Assembly: GCA_934338765.1 (NCBI GenBank)
Contig: CAKRHL010000079.1
Location: 1 to 8,772, forward strand
Direction: 5' to 3'
DNA length: 8,772 nt
From: an uncultured Lachnospiraceae bacterium
GTDB taxonomy: Bacteria; Bacillota; Clostridia; Lachnospirales; Lachnospiraceae
Below the pieces are notes generated by a model. That model was not told the DNA's origin. It saw only the letters and a list, made by a program, of their open reading frames with translations, and did not search any database. Positions 1 through 6,146 of this stretch are shown here, piece after piece. A program made the position numbers and the translations under genes. Every line of letters starts with the position of its first letter. The stretch's first letter is position 1.

Positions 1-2
1 TG

Positions 3-1160
3 ATCTTTGAGGTAGATCCCCGTGTCAATACACTGAATGACTTTCGTCATATCCGGAAATATTTTGCCGGGGATGGCGAGCCGGGGGGCAAGAGAAGATG
101 CCATGGAGCCGATGGTGAGGATATGGTGGTTCATGTGCCGGAAGGAACCGTTGTGCGGGAGGCAGAGACCGGAAAGGTCATTATTGACATGTCTCACGAG
201 CATAAGAGAGAGGTGGTTCTGAAGGGCGGCAGAGGTGGCAAAGGAAATATGAACTATGCGACGCCGACGATGCAGGTACCGAAGTATGCCCAGCCGGGAA
301 AGCCCGGCAGAGAGCTTGAGGTTATCCTGGAGTTAAAGACCATTGCGGATGTGGGACTCATTGGTTTTCCGAATGTGGGGAAATCCACATTCCTCTCAAG
401 AGTCAGCAATGCAAAGCCAAAGATTGCCAATTATCATTTTACCACGTTAAGTCCGATCCTTGGTGTGGTTGATCTGGAGGGAACCGATGGATTTGTGATC
501 GCAGATATTCCGGGATTGATCGAGGGAGCTTCCGAGGGAGTGGGACTTGGTCATGAGTTTCTGCGTCACATTGAGAGAACAAAGCTTTTTATTCATATGG
601 TGGATGCGGCTTCTACCGAGGGCAGAGATCCGTTAAATGATATTCTGATCATTAATAAAGAGCTGGAAAACTATAGTCCGGAGCTGATCAAGCGTCCACA
701 GGTGATCGCGGCCAATAAGACGGATGTCTTTTATGGAACAGAGGAGGATACCGTGATCACGCTTCTGAAAGAAGAGTTTGAACCAAAGGGGATCCCGGTA
801 TTTCCGATTTCCGCAGTCAGCGGAAAGGGCGTTAAGGAGCTTCTTTATTATGTGAAGCAGCAGCTTGACCAGCTGGATCAGGAGCCGGTTGTTTTTGAAC
901 AGGAATATGATCTGGAACAGGAGACCTTCAAGGACGAGCCATATACTGTGGAGTATGATGAGAAGGAAGGCATGTATGTGGTGGAGGGACCACGGATCGA
1001 GAGAATGCTTGGATATACCAATCTTGATTCTGAAAAGGGCTTTGAGTTCTTCCAGAAGTTCCTGCGGACAAGCGGCATTGTAGATGAGCTGGAGAAGCTT
1101 GGCATTGAGGAAGGCGATACCGTGCGGATGTATGGTCTTCAGTTTGATTACTTGAGGTGA
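3..1160 (+). CDS. obg: GTPase Obg (5' end outside window)
   Basis: Ribosome-associated GTPase of the Obg/CgtA family, which acts in the cytoplasm in assembly of the 50S subunit and in stress and growth control. The frame is open from base 3; the first residues, IFEVDP, match the late part of the glycine-rich Obg fold, so about 45-50 N-terminal residues plus the start lie upstream. An in-frame ATG at 123 is internal, because the Obg fold reads straight through it (GDGEPGGK before, VPEGTV after). The G domain shows G1 GFPNVGKST (from base 363), switch I HFTT, G3 DIPG (base 504), G4 NKTD (base 714) and G5 SAVSGKG (base 810). The C-terminal OCT domain (about 900-1160) ends with GDTVRMYGLQFDYLR and marks the long Firmicute form. 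Its stop overlaps the SD of the next gene. Identification is secure; the GTPase motifs appear intact. Confidence 0.97.
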   Translation: MFEVDPRVNTLNDFRHIRKYFAGDGEPGGKRRCHGADGEDMVVHVPEGTVVREAETGKVIIDMSHEHKREVVLKGGRGGKGNMNYATPTMQVPKYAQPGKPGRELEVILELKTIADVGLIGFPNVGKSTFLSRVSNAKPKIANYHFTTLSPILGVVDLEGTDGFVIADIPGLIEGASEGVGLGHEFLRHIERTKLFIHMVDAASTEGRDPLNDILIINKELENYSPELIKRPQVIAANKTDVFYGTEEDTVITLLKEEFEPKGIPVFPISAVSGKGVKELLYYVKQQLDQLDQEPVVFEQEYDLEQETFKDEPYTVEYDEKEGMYVVEGPRIERMLGYTNLDSEKGFEFFQKFLRTSGIVDELEKLGIEEGDTVRMYGLQFDYLR

Positions 1161-1167
1161 CAGGGTG
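1154..1167 (+). promoter_or_regulatory. SD overlapping the obg stop and deciding a GTG start
   Basis: GAGGTG at 1154-1159 overlaps the last obg codons and its TGA stop, with GTG at 1165-1167 five bases further on. The arrangement suggests translational coupling of the M50-like gene to obg and is the main reason for preferring the GTG start. Confidence 0.7.
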
Positions 1168-1764
1168 AGAGAAATCCTTTTAGAAATTGGCATCTGTCTT
1201 GCAGTGGCGGCTTTCCTGATGGTTTATCACGAATGTGTGCGCCTATTGGTTTATATGTGCTGTCAGAGATCGGTAAAATGCTTTCAGACGTCGCCGTGGA
1301 AGGTATGGAAGTATATTGATCCCATTGGTCTGATCCTGTCCCTGACAAGCATGGTTCCGGTTTCCAAGTCGTATTTTTTCCGGGTAAGGGATGGCCGTGC
1401 CAATCTGTATCTGGGAATTGCCGGACTGCTTTCGCTGATCGCGGTTCTGGTGGGCAGTATTGTTGTGCTGCGGATAGGGTATGGCGGTATTGATGGGTTG
1501 AACCATCTGGCGCTGACCCATTGGTGGGATGCGATCCCGCCGATTTTTGTACAGTATCTTGCGATGCTCAGTGCTGGCATGCTTGTGGCCAATTTATTTC
1601 CTATCTCCACTTTTGACATGGGGAGGATCGTTGCGGGAGCATCTCCGGCAGGATATCTTGCGATACTCGAATCGGACGGAACATTGAAATTGATCTTTGT
1701 TCTGGTGGTTTTATTGGATATGATCCATTACGGAGTTTCACGGCTGCTGGTTCTGTTTTTGTAG
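1165..1764 (+). CDS. Site-2 protease (M50)-like membrane protein, degenerate active site
   Basis: A 199-residue hydrophobic protein starting at GTG 1165, chosen because a strong SD (GAGGTG, 1154-1159) lies 5 bases upstream and the next Met falls inside the first membrane helix. The order of landmarks follows the compact site-2 protease family: helix 1 (about 5-33) with HECVR at residues 22-26 where the family has HExxH; YIDPIG at 50-55; VPVSKSYFF at 64-72 where relatives have a PVNP-YF motif; helix 81-104 with AGLLS where relatives have AGPLSN; NLFPISTFDMGR at 143-154 where relatives have NLxPIPPLDGxR; and a last helix at about 174-199. The first His, the Glu and the late Asp remain, but the second His ligand is Arg26. 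A member of this fold next to scpA fits my recollection of Clostridia. Proteolysis is doubtful; a non-catalytic membrane or scaffold role is inference. Confidence 0.75.
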   Translation: MREILLEIGICLAVAAFLMVYHECVRLLVYMCCQRSVKCFQTSPWKVWKYIDPIGLILSLTSMVPVSKSYFFRVRDGRANLYLGIAGLLSLIAVLVGSIVVLRIGYGGIDGLNHLALTHWWDAIPPIFVQYLAMLSAGMLVANLFPISTFDMGRIVAGASPAGYLAILESDGTLKLIFVLVVLLDMIHYGVSRLLVLFL

Positions 1765-1811
1765 GAAACGCCCGGGAGTAAGGATTATATGGAAAGGAAT
1801 GCGGGATTAGT

Positions 1812-2594
1812 ATGAGTTTATCAGTAAAGCTGGAAGCGTTTGACGGACCGTTAGATCTGCTGCTTCATCTGATCGAAAAAAATAAGATTGATATTTTTGA
1901 TATTCCGATCGTGGAGATTACAGAACAATATATGGACTATGTTTCGAAAATGGAAACGAAGGATATGGACGTCATGAGCGAGTTCCTGGTCATGGCAGCT
2001 ACCCTTCTTAAGATCAAGTCTAAAATGCTTCTCCCGGCACCGCCGGCAGAGGAAGGTGAGGAGGAGGATCCGAGAGCGGAGCTGGTAGAACGACTTTTGC
2101 AGTATAAAATGTATAAGTATGCTTCCTATGAGCTGAAGGACCGGCAGTTAGATGCCTCTCATATGATCTTTAAGAAACCGACGATTCCAAAGGAGATTGC
2201 GGAATATCAGGAGGAAGTGGACGTGGAAGCTCTTCTGTCGGATGTGACATTATCCAGGCTGCAGCTTATCTTCCGGGATATTATGAAAAAGCAGGTGGAC
2301 AAGATCGATCCGATCCGAAGCAGGTTTGGAAATATTGAGAAGGAAAAGATCAGTCTCACGGACCGGATGCTGCATATTGAGGAATATGCCATGGCTCACG
2401 GCAGATTTACATTCCGGGGGATGTTGGAGGAGCAGCACAGTAAGCTGATGCTGATCGTAACTTTCCTGGGGATTCTGGAACTTATGAAGGTGGGCAGGTT
2501 AAAAATTGAGCAGGAAAATATTTTTGATGATATTCTGATCACATATGTACCGGGTGCGAAGGATGTAGAGGTTGTGCCATCCAGTGATGTGTGA
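1812..2594 (+). CDS. scpA: Segregation and condensation protein A (kleisin)
   Basis: Kleisin subunit of the bacterial Smc-ScpAB condensin, which bridges the Smc heads and carries ScpB for chromosome organisation and segregation on the nucleoid. The 260-residue product has the usual length. Its N-terminal domain is textbook ScpA (FDGPLDLLLHLIEKNKIDI at about residues 10-28, then DIPIVEIT), followed by LVMAATLLKIKSKMLLP, an acidic linker (EEGEEEDPRAELVERLL) and a C-terminal winged helix with TFRGMLEE through FDDILITY that should bind the Smc cap. ATG 1812 is chosen because homology begins right after it; the purine-rich GGAAAGGA at 1791-1798 is rather far away (13 bases) and GCGGGA at 1801-1806 is weak. 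An 8-codon mini-ORF (1789-1815) overlaps the start as ATGA. It lies 47 bases after the M50-like gene, probably in the same transcript, with scpB 146 bases downstream. Confidence 0.96.
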   Translation: MSLSVKLEAFDGPLDLLLHLIEKNKIDIFDIPIVEITEQYMDYVSKMETKDMDVMSEFLVMAATLLKIKSKMLLPAPPAEEGEEEDPRAELVERLLQYKMYKYASYELKDRQLDASHMIFKKPTIPKEIAEYQEEVDVEALLSDVTLSRLQLIFRDIMKKQVDKIDPIRSRFGNIEKEKISLTDRMLHIEEYAMAHGRFTFRGMLEEQHSKLMLIVTFLGILELMKVGRLKIEQENIFDDILITYVPGAKDVEVVPSSDV

Positions 2595-2740
2595 CGTGAC
2601 TCAGAACCTTCAAAATGGTATTGGAGGCGTACCATCTAAAAACTCCGAAACAGCATGGTATGAAAAGCAATTTTATACACGGCAGACTTTATGACATTGG
2701 TAATAAAGTTTACAGCTTCAGAAAGGAATGTAGGATTCGT
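2595..2740 (+). other. scpA-scpB intergenic segment with alternative hairpins
   Basis: 146 bases between the scpA stop and the preferred scpB start. ATGGTA at 2615-2620 can pair with TACCAT at 2630-2635 (9-base loop), and the same TACCAT can instead pair with a second ATGGTA at 2655-2660 (the stem can be extended with a G-U and a C-G pair). The two hairpins exclude each other. No U tract follows either, so neither looks like an intrinsic terminator. The spacer is unusually long for two genes whose products form one complex. Function unknown. Confidence 0.35.
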
Positions 2741-3367
2741 ATGGATAAGGAAATGAAAATAGCAGATTTGGAAGCGGTGATCGAGGCAATCCTGTTTACC
2801 ATGGGAGAGGCAGTGGAATTGGAGCGTATCGCAGCGGCAACGGAGCAGGATGAGGATACCTGCCGTCATGTGATCCGGAATATGATGGACCGCTACGCCG
2901 GAGATGACAGAGGGATACAGATCATTGAGCTGGACGGTGCCTTTCAGATGTGTACCAAATCCTCCATGTATGAGTATCTGGTCAAGATCGCCCATGTGCC
3001 GAAGAAGCATGTGCTGACAGATGTGCTTCTGGAGACCTTATCCATCATAGCCTATAAGCAGCCCATCACGAAGCTGGAGGTAGAGCATATCCGTGGTGTA
3101 AAGAGTGACCATGTGATCAATAAGCTGGTGGAATACAAGCTGATCTGCGAGGTGGGCCGTCTGGATGCACCGGGACGCCCAATCCTGTTTGCCACAACGG
3201 AGGAGTTTTTGCGCAACTTTGGTATTGAATCCCTGGAGGATCTGCCGGTGGTCAATCCGGAAAAGGTGGAGGACTTCAAGCTGGAGGCTGAGGAAGAGAT
3301 CCAGCTGGAGCTGGATATCGAGTTGGACCACAAAGAAAATGAGGAAAACACATCGGAAGCTGATTGA
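2741..3367 (+). CDS. scpB: Segregation and condensation protein B
   Basis: ScpB, the dimeric tandem winged-helix (kite) partner that binds ScpA in the Smc condensin. From ATG 2741 the product is 208 residues: MDKEMKIADLEAVIEAILF is the standard N-terminal helix, the first winged helix covers about residues 8-85 and the second about 90-170, with the family signatures LSIIAYKQPITKLEVEHIRG and GRLDAPGRPILFATT, then FLRNFGIESLEDLP. The last 35 residues or so form a very acidic tail. The frame is open upstream to ATG 2615, which would add 42 residues, but that stretch has no SD, is unlike ScpB and sits in the intergenic region, so 2741 is preferred. The bases before ATG 2741 nearly duplicate those before scpA. 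Expressed with scpA or from an unseen promoter in the 146-base gap; I found no convincing -35/-10 pair there. Confidence 0.95.
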   Translation: MDKEMKIADLEAVIEAILFTMGEAVELERIAAATEQDEDTCRHVIRNMMDRYAGDDRGIQIIELDGAFQMCTKSSMYEYLVKIAHVPKKHVLTDVLLETLSIIAYKQPITKLEVEHIRGVKSDHVINKLVEYKLICEVGRLDAPGRPILFATTEEFLRNFGIESLEDLPVVNPEKVEDFKLEAEEEIQLELDIELDHKENEENTSEAD

Positions 3368-3410
3368 AAGTTCGTTAATGAATGAAAATGGAAAAAATCA
3401 GACGAACCTG

Positions 3411-3439
3411 TTTACAAACACATTTCAATATGTTATTCT
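3411..3439 (+). promoter_or_regulatory. Promoter of rpsO (extended -10)
   Basis: TTTACA at 3411-3416, a 17-base spacer, then TATTCT at 3434-3439, with TG at 3431-3432 giving an extended -10. Transcription should start around 3446, leaving a leader of about 80 bases before rpsO. It lies downstream of the scpB stop, so the rpsO-pnp unit can be expressed independently of the condensin genes. Confidence 0.7.
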
Positions 3440-3448
3440 AAATAAGTT

Positions 3449-3497
3449 GTGATTACCGTCACTCGGATTTCGGAGACTCCAACCGGTTCTTAGTGAC
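3449..3497 (+). promoter_or_regulatory. Structured rpsO leader, candidate S15 autoregulatory element
   Basis: GTCACT at 3458-3463 pairs exactly with AGTGAC at 3492-3497; inside, CGG at 3464-3466 can continue with CCG at 3483-3485 and a small GGA/TCC hairpin (3472-3474/3478-3480) can form, giving a branched shape. A competing hairpin GTGA 3449-3452 / TCAC 3459-3462 uses part of the same left arm. S15 is known to repress its own mRNA in several bacterial lineages through leaders resembling its 16S rRNA site, and the leader structures differ between lineages. The position between promoter and rpsO SD fits such a role, but I cannot assign it to a described S15 leader class. Confidence 0.45.
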
Positions 3498-3528
3498 AGG
3501 CATATAATAAATTTTAGGAGGAAAAACA

Positions 3529-3795
3529 ATGATTAGCAAAGAGCAGAAAGCAGAAATCGTAAAAGAGTATGGACGTACACCAGAGGATACAGGATCTCCA
3601 GAGGTACAGGTAGCAATCCTTACATTCCGTATCCGTGAGCTCACAGAGCATCTGAAGGAGAACAAGAAAGACCATCATTCAAGACGTGGTATGCTGAAGA
3701 TGATCGGTCAGAGACGTAACCTTCTTGAGTACCTCAAGAAGAAAGATCTCGACGCTTACCGTGTACTGATCGAGAAGCTTGGTCTTAGAAAATAA
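3529..3795 (+). CDS. rpsO: 30S ribosomal protein S15
   Basis: Primary 16S rRNA-binding protein of the small-subunit platform that nucleates assembly at the helix 20-22 three-way junction. The 88-residue product has the normal length and the family signature throughout: [20 protein letters not shown] (residues 15-34), the loop residues [15 protein letters not shown] with the conserved HHSRRGM rRNA-contact stretch, then a final helix ending in the usual LGLRK. ATG 3529 follows a strong SD (AGGAGG, 3516-3521) at 7 bases. It has its own promoter and a foldable leader, and is followed 81 bases later by pnp, a gene pair conserved in many bacteria. Confidence 0.98.
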   Translation: MISKEQKAEIVKEYGRTPEDTGSPEVQVAILTFRIRELTEHLKENKKDHHSRRGMLKMIGQRRNLLEYLKKKDLDAYRVLIEKLGLRK

Positions 3796-3813
3796 TTTTA
3801 CACAATGAGGGAT

Positions 3814-3841
3814 GAGGCACCTGAAAGGGTGCCTTGTTTTG
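3814..3841 (+). terminator. Hairpin between rpsO and pnp (attenuator or weak terminator)
   Basis: AGGCACC at 3815-3821 pairs with GGTGCCT at 3828-3834 around a 6-base loop, with one further G-U pair at the base (3814/3835), followed by GTTTTG. The short U run suggests partial termination, allowing more rpsO than pnp transcript, or an RNA-processing site. No separate pnp promoter is apparent in the 81-base gap. Confidence 0.6.
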
Positions 3842-3876
3842 CTAAGCCCCACAGGGCAAAAGGAAAGGAGATAATC

Positions 3877-5964
3877 ATGGCATACAAAACATATTCCATG
3901 GAGCTTGCCGGAAGAACTCTGTCTATCGATATCGGACGAGTTGCAAAGCAGGCAAATGGTGCTGCTTTGATGCATTACGGAGATACAACAGTTCTTTGTA
4001 CTGCCACAGCATCTGAGAAGCCACGGGAGGGAATCGACTTCTTCCCTCTGTCAGTAGAGTTTGAAGAAAAAATGTACTCTGTCGGAAAGATTCCGGGAGG
4101 TTTTAATAAGCGTGAGGGAAAGGCATCCGAGAATGCGGTTCTGACAGCGCGTGTTATTGACCGTCCAATGCGTCCTTTGTTTCCGAAGGATTACCGAAAT
4201 GACTGTTCCCTGAACAACCTGGTTCTTTCTGTTGATCCGGAGTGCCGTCCGGAGCTTGTTGCTATGATCGGTTCTGCTGTTGCAACAAGTATCTCAGATA
4301 TTCCGTTCTACGGACCATGTGCTACCACACAGATGGGTATGGTAGACGGCGAGTTCATTGTAAACCCAAGCCAGGAGGTATGGGACAATGGTGATCTTCG
4401 TCTGACGGTTGCTTCAACTGCAGAGAAGGTTATTATGATCGAGGCCGGAGCCAATGAGATTCCGGAGGATAAGATGATCGAGGCAATCTACAAGTGCCAC
4501 GACGTGAACCAGACCATCATTGCACTGATCAATCAGATGGTGGAAGAGATCGGTAAGCCAAAGCATGAGTATACAAGCTGTGCCATTCCGGAGGAGATGT
4601 TCGAGGAGATCAAAAAGATCGTTCCTCCTGCTGAGATGGAAGAGGCTGTATTCTCTGATGATAAGCAGACAAGAGAGGAGAATGTACGTCAGGTAACCGA
4701 GAAGTTAGCTGAGGCATTTGCTGAGAAGGAAGAATGGCTGGAGATTCTGGATGAAGCTGTATATCAGTATCAGAAGAAGACAGTCCGCAAGATGATCCTC
4801 AAGGATCACAAGCGTCCGGATGGTCGTGAGATCACACAGATCAGACCGCTGGCTGCTGAAGTTGACCTGATCCCTAGAGTTCATGGTTCTGCAATGTTTA
4901 CCCGTGGACAGACTCAGATCTGCAATATTACCACACTGGCTCCTCTTTCCGAGAAGCAGAGAATTGACGGACTGGATGCTAACAAGACTGAGAAGAGATA
5001 TATGCATCATTATAACTTCCCTTCATACTCTGTTGGTGAGACAAAGCCGAGCCGTGGACCGGGACGTCGTGAGATTGGTCATGGTGCTCTGGCAGAGAAG
5101 GCATTGCTTCCGGTACTTCCAAGCGAGGAAGAGTTTCCATATGCAATCCGTTCCGTATCCGAGACTTTTGAGTCAAATGGTTCTACATCCATGGCATCTA
5201 CCTGTGCATCCTGCATGTCATTAATGGCTGCCGGTGTACCGATCAAGAAAATGGTTGCAGGTATTTCCTGTGGTCTTGTAACAGGCGAGACAGATGATGA
5301 TTTTGTACTGCTCACAGACATCCAGGGACTCGAGGACTTCTTCGGCGATATGGACTTTAAGGTAACCGGTACCGAGGATGGTATTACAGCTATTCAGATG
5401 GATATCAAGATCCACGGTCTGACCCGTCCGATCGTAGAGGGTGCCATCGCAAGATGCCGTGAGGCAAGAATGTTCATTATGGACACTTGTATGAAGCCGG
5501 CAATCAGCGAGCCTCGTGAGAAGGTTGGCCAGTATGCACCAAAGATCATCCAGATCATGATTGATCCACAGAAGATCGGTGATGTTGTTGGACAGCGTGG
5601 TAAGACTATCAACGCTCTGATCGAGAAAACCGGTGTGAAGATCGACATCAACGATGAAGGTCAGGTTTCTATCTGTGGTGAGGACGAAGCAATGATGAAT
5701 GAGGCAAAGCGTCTCATTGAGATCATTACAACAGACTTCCATCAGGGACAGATCCTGGAAGGTGATGTGGTAAGCATCAAGGAGTTTGGTGCATTTGTCG
5801 AGTTTGCTCCGGGCAAAGAGGGAATGGTTCACATCTCTAAGATCGCAAAAGAGCGTATCAACCATGTAGAAGACGTTCTGACTCTTGGTGACCATGTAAA
5901 GGTTGTATGCCTTGGCAAGGACAAGATGGGCAGAATGAGCTTCAGTATTAAGGATGTAAAATAA
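3877..5964 (+). CDS. pnp: Polyribonucleotide nucleotidyltransferase (PNPase)
   Basis: Cytoplasmic 3'-5' phosphorolytic exoribonuclease of mRNA decay that also runs in reverse as a polymerase; it works as a trimer. ATG 3877 (SD AGGAAAGGAG, 3861-3870) gives 695 residues, the usual size; the frame is open to 3805 but that stretch encodes the intergenic hairpin, so the longer start is rejected. Domains: first RNase PH core (about 10-145, with VIDRPMRPLFP at 93-103), helical linker (about 235-305), second RNase PH core (about 312-530) with SNGSTSMAST (433-442), then KH domain (about 555-618, GxxG loop GQRG at 572-575) and S1 domain (about 622-692, FGAFVEFAPGKEGMVHIS). Catalytic residues matching E. 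coli D486, D492 and K494 are D487, D493 and K495. The residue after D487 is Phe where many PNPases have His. There is no long tail after S1. A strong terminator follows. Confidence 0.97.
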   Translation: MAYKTYSMELAGRTLSIDIGRVAKQANGAALMHYGDTTVLCTATASEKPREGIDFFPLSVEFEEKMYSVGKIPGGFNKREGKASENAVLTARVIDRPMRPLFPKDYRNDCSLNNLVLSVDPECRPELVAMIGSAVATSISDIPFYGPCATTQMGMVDGEFIVNPSQEVWDNGDLRLTVASTAEKVIMIEAGANEIPEDKMIEAIYKCHDVNQTIIALINQMVEEIGKPKHEYTSCAIPEEMFEEIKKIVPPAEMEEAVFSDDKQTREENVRQVTEKLAEAFAEKEEWLEILDEAVYQYQKKTVRKMILKDHKRPDGREITQIRPLAAEVDLIPRVHGSAMFTRGQTQICNITTLAPLSEKQRIDGLDANKTEKRYMHHYNFPSYSVGETKPSRGPGRREIGHGALAEKALLPVLPSEEEFPYAIRSVSETFESNGSTSMASTCASCMSLMAAGVPIKKMVAGISCGLVTGETDDDFVLLTDIQGLEDFFGDMDFKVTGTEDGITAIQMDIKIHGLTRPIVEGAIARCREARMFIMDTCMKPAISEPREKVGQYAPKIIQIMIDPQKIGDVVGQRGKTINALIEKTGVKIDINDEGQVSICGEDEAMMNEAKRLIEIITTDFHQGQILEGDVVSIKEFGAFVEFAPGKEGMVHISKIAKERINHVEDVLTLGDHVKVVCLGKDKMGRMSFSIKDVK

Positions 5965-5986
5965 TTATATAGAATAATTTCAAATG

Positions 5987-6029
5987 AAATGTGAAGACTC
6001 CGATTATGGGGACTTCACATTTTATTTTT
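5987..6029 (+). terminator. Intrinsic terminator of rpsO-pnp
   Basis: AAATGTGAAG (5987-5996) pairs perfectly with CTTCACATTT (6013-6022); after one A-A mismatch four more pairs (one U-G) close a 6-base loop (6002-6007). A T-rich tract to 6029 follows. This separates the housekeeping unit from the abiE cassette. Confidence 0.9.
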
Positions 6030-6049
6030 GTTAAAAATAAAATGCAGAA

Positions 6050-6097
6050 AGTATATTTTGTGATTGACACAAGTTTTTCTGTGAAATATAATATACT
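6050..6097 (+). promoter_or_regulatory. abiE promoter with nested symmetric operator candidates
   Basis: TTGACA at 6064-6069, a 17-base spacer and TATAAT at 6087-6092 form a perfect sigma-A consensus. Around it lie AGTATATT (6050-6057) mirrored by AATATACT (6090-6097); TTGTG (6058-6062) mirrored by CACAA (6068-6072) over the -35; TTTC (6076-6079) mirrored by GAAA (6083-6086) next to the -10; and TGTGA repeated directly at 6059-6063 and 6080-6084, 21 bases apart, about two helical turns. AbiEi antitoxins are known to repress their own operon by binding repeats in the promoter, so these are natural AbiEi-binding candidates. Transcription should start near 6099. Confidence 0.8.
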
Positions 6098-6146
6098 AAA
6101 TAAAATAGAAAATATAAATCCAAATTGTTAAGAAAGGGGGATAATT

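Noticed and set aside
633..1193. 186-codon minus-strand frame opposite obg
   Set aside because: Same reason: complement of conserved GTPase and OCT domain sequence, no SD, no family resemblance.
2615..2740. 42-residue N-terminal extension of ScpB from ATG 2615
   Set aside because: No SD before 2615, not ScpB-like, and the ATG at 2741 aligns with the usual protein start.
3805..3876. 24-residue N-terminal extension of PNPase from ATG 3805
   Set aside because: It translates the hairpin between rpsO and pnp; ATG 3877 has a strong SD and matches family N-termini.
5221..5895. 224-codon open frame on the minus strand opposite pnp
   Set aside because: It lies wholly opposite a strongly conserved gene, has no recognisable domain or start signals, and such antisense frames arise from the codon bias of the sense gene.
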